Assembly (NCBI RefSeq): GCF_003719335.1 | Contig: NZ_RIAS01000004.1 | Location: forward strand, 62,001 to 126,000 | Length of the DNA stretch: 64,000 nt | Reading direction: 5' to 3' | From: Paenibacillus amylolyticus | GTDB lineage: Bacteria > Bacillota > Bacilli > Paenibacillales > Paenibacillaceae | In this document: piece after piece, positions 63,959 through 64,000 of the stretch | Position numbering within the stretch: the stretch's first letter is position 1 | Layout: every line of letters starts with the position of its first letter | Notes under the pieces: model-generated | What the model saw: the letters and a program-made list of their open reading frames with translations, nothing else | The model's database searches: none | What the model was told of the DNA's origin: nothing | Translations under genes and position numbers: made by a program

Positions 63959-64000
63959 AAAAAAACCAGGGGCAGACTCCAAAAGTCTTTGTCCCTGGTT
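63959..64000 (-). terminator. Terminator at window end
   Basis: AACCAGGG and CCCTGGTT arms with an inner AGACT/AGTCT stem. On the minus strand a T-run follows, so it ends a gene beyond the window; it may also stop transcripts from the DKNYY gene. Confidence 0.8.

Noticed and set aside
1..64000. CRISPR arrays, tRNA or rRNA genes, prophage
   Set aside because: No regularly spaced repeats, cloverleaf genes, rRNA segments or phage structural genes were found on reading either strand.

Overview
The window reads as chromosome of a Paenibacillus-like, low-to-mid GC Gram-positive bacterium. Support: strong AGGAGG-type ribosome binding sites, GTG and TTG starts, lipobox signal peptides, an S-layer-homology (SLH) surface protein, a type VII (WXG100) toxin, CcpA cre-like and Zur/AraR-type operators, and plant-polysaccharide enzymes. 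No rRNA, tRNA, CRISPR array, insertion sequence or prophage module is visible.

Layout. 0-1.6 kb: the N-terminal part of an aldo/keto reductase and an MmyB-type XRE regulator. 1.8-7.5 kb: an L-arabinose locus, with the repressor AraR divergent from a kinase, AraD (epimerase) and AraA (isomerase); three AraR-like palindromes lie in the divergent region and one sits inside the promoter spacer. 7.5-8.7 kb: an aminoglycoside 3-N-acetyltransferase-like gene behind a leader with an intrinsic terminator, then a 59-codon gene. 9-12.2 kb: a membrane diguanylate cyclase, an XRE regulator and a frameshifted helical-repeat gene. 12.4-17.6 kb: a WXG100-EndoU toxin followed by seven genes that look like immunity proteins (pentapeptide repeat, CDI-like, Imm7, Imm26 and unknowns). 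17.7-22.8 kb: a five-gene nickel/metallophore-type ABC importer with two Zur-like boxes at its promoter. 23.2-24.8 kb: malate:quinone oxidoreductase.

24.9-29.3 kb: a hybrid sensor kinase carrying two kinase modules, divergent from a response regulator with a transcriptional-activator domain. 29.5-33.8 kb: unknown genes, including a TerD-like protein. 33.9-37.9 kb: a membrane-bound AraC-type regulator with an extracytoplasmic lipoprotein. 38.1-40.8 kb: an acid-phosphatase (PAP2) protein with an autotransporter-type repeat and three SLH domains. 41.8-43.4 kb: a family 4 rhamnogalacturonan lyase behind a cre site. 43.6-45.2 kb: a TPR-SUKH protein and a DinB protein. 45.5-50.2 kb: a GlnK/GlnL-like two-component system next to a glutamine-type ABC transporter. 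50.4-52.8 kb: a small unknown, an SGNH esterase and a reductase. 52.9-55.3 kb: an aminoglycoside-phosphotransferase-like gene coupled to an accessory RsgA GTPase, preceded by a 12-residue leader peptide and three hairpin/T-run elements. 55.5-64 kb: a WYL regulator, a CD3324-type protein, a GNAT gene broken by one stop, a GH43 enzyme with carbohydrate-binding domains under a cre site, and FRG, SDR and DKNYY proteins.

Themes: use of plant cell-wall sugars (arabinose catabolism, rhamnogalacturonan lyase, GH43, SGNH esterase, sensor/lipoprotein pair); competition and self-protection (EndoU toxin with an immunity bank, SUKH protein, two resistance-like genes with attenuator-like leaders); and metal or nitrogen acquisition (Zur-box importer, GlnKL plus transporter). 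The two most promising unexplained items are the leader-peptide/terminator region ahead of rsgA-aph and the toxin-immunity island, where base composition shifts inside the toxin gene.
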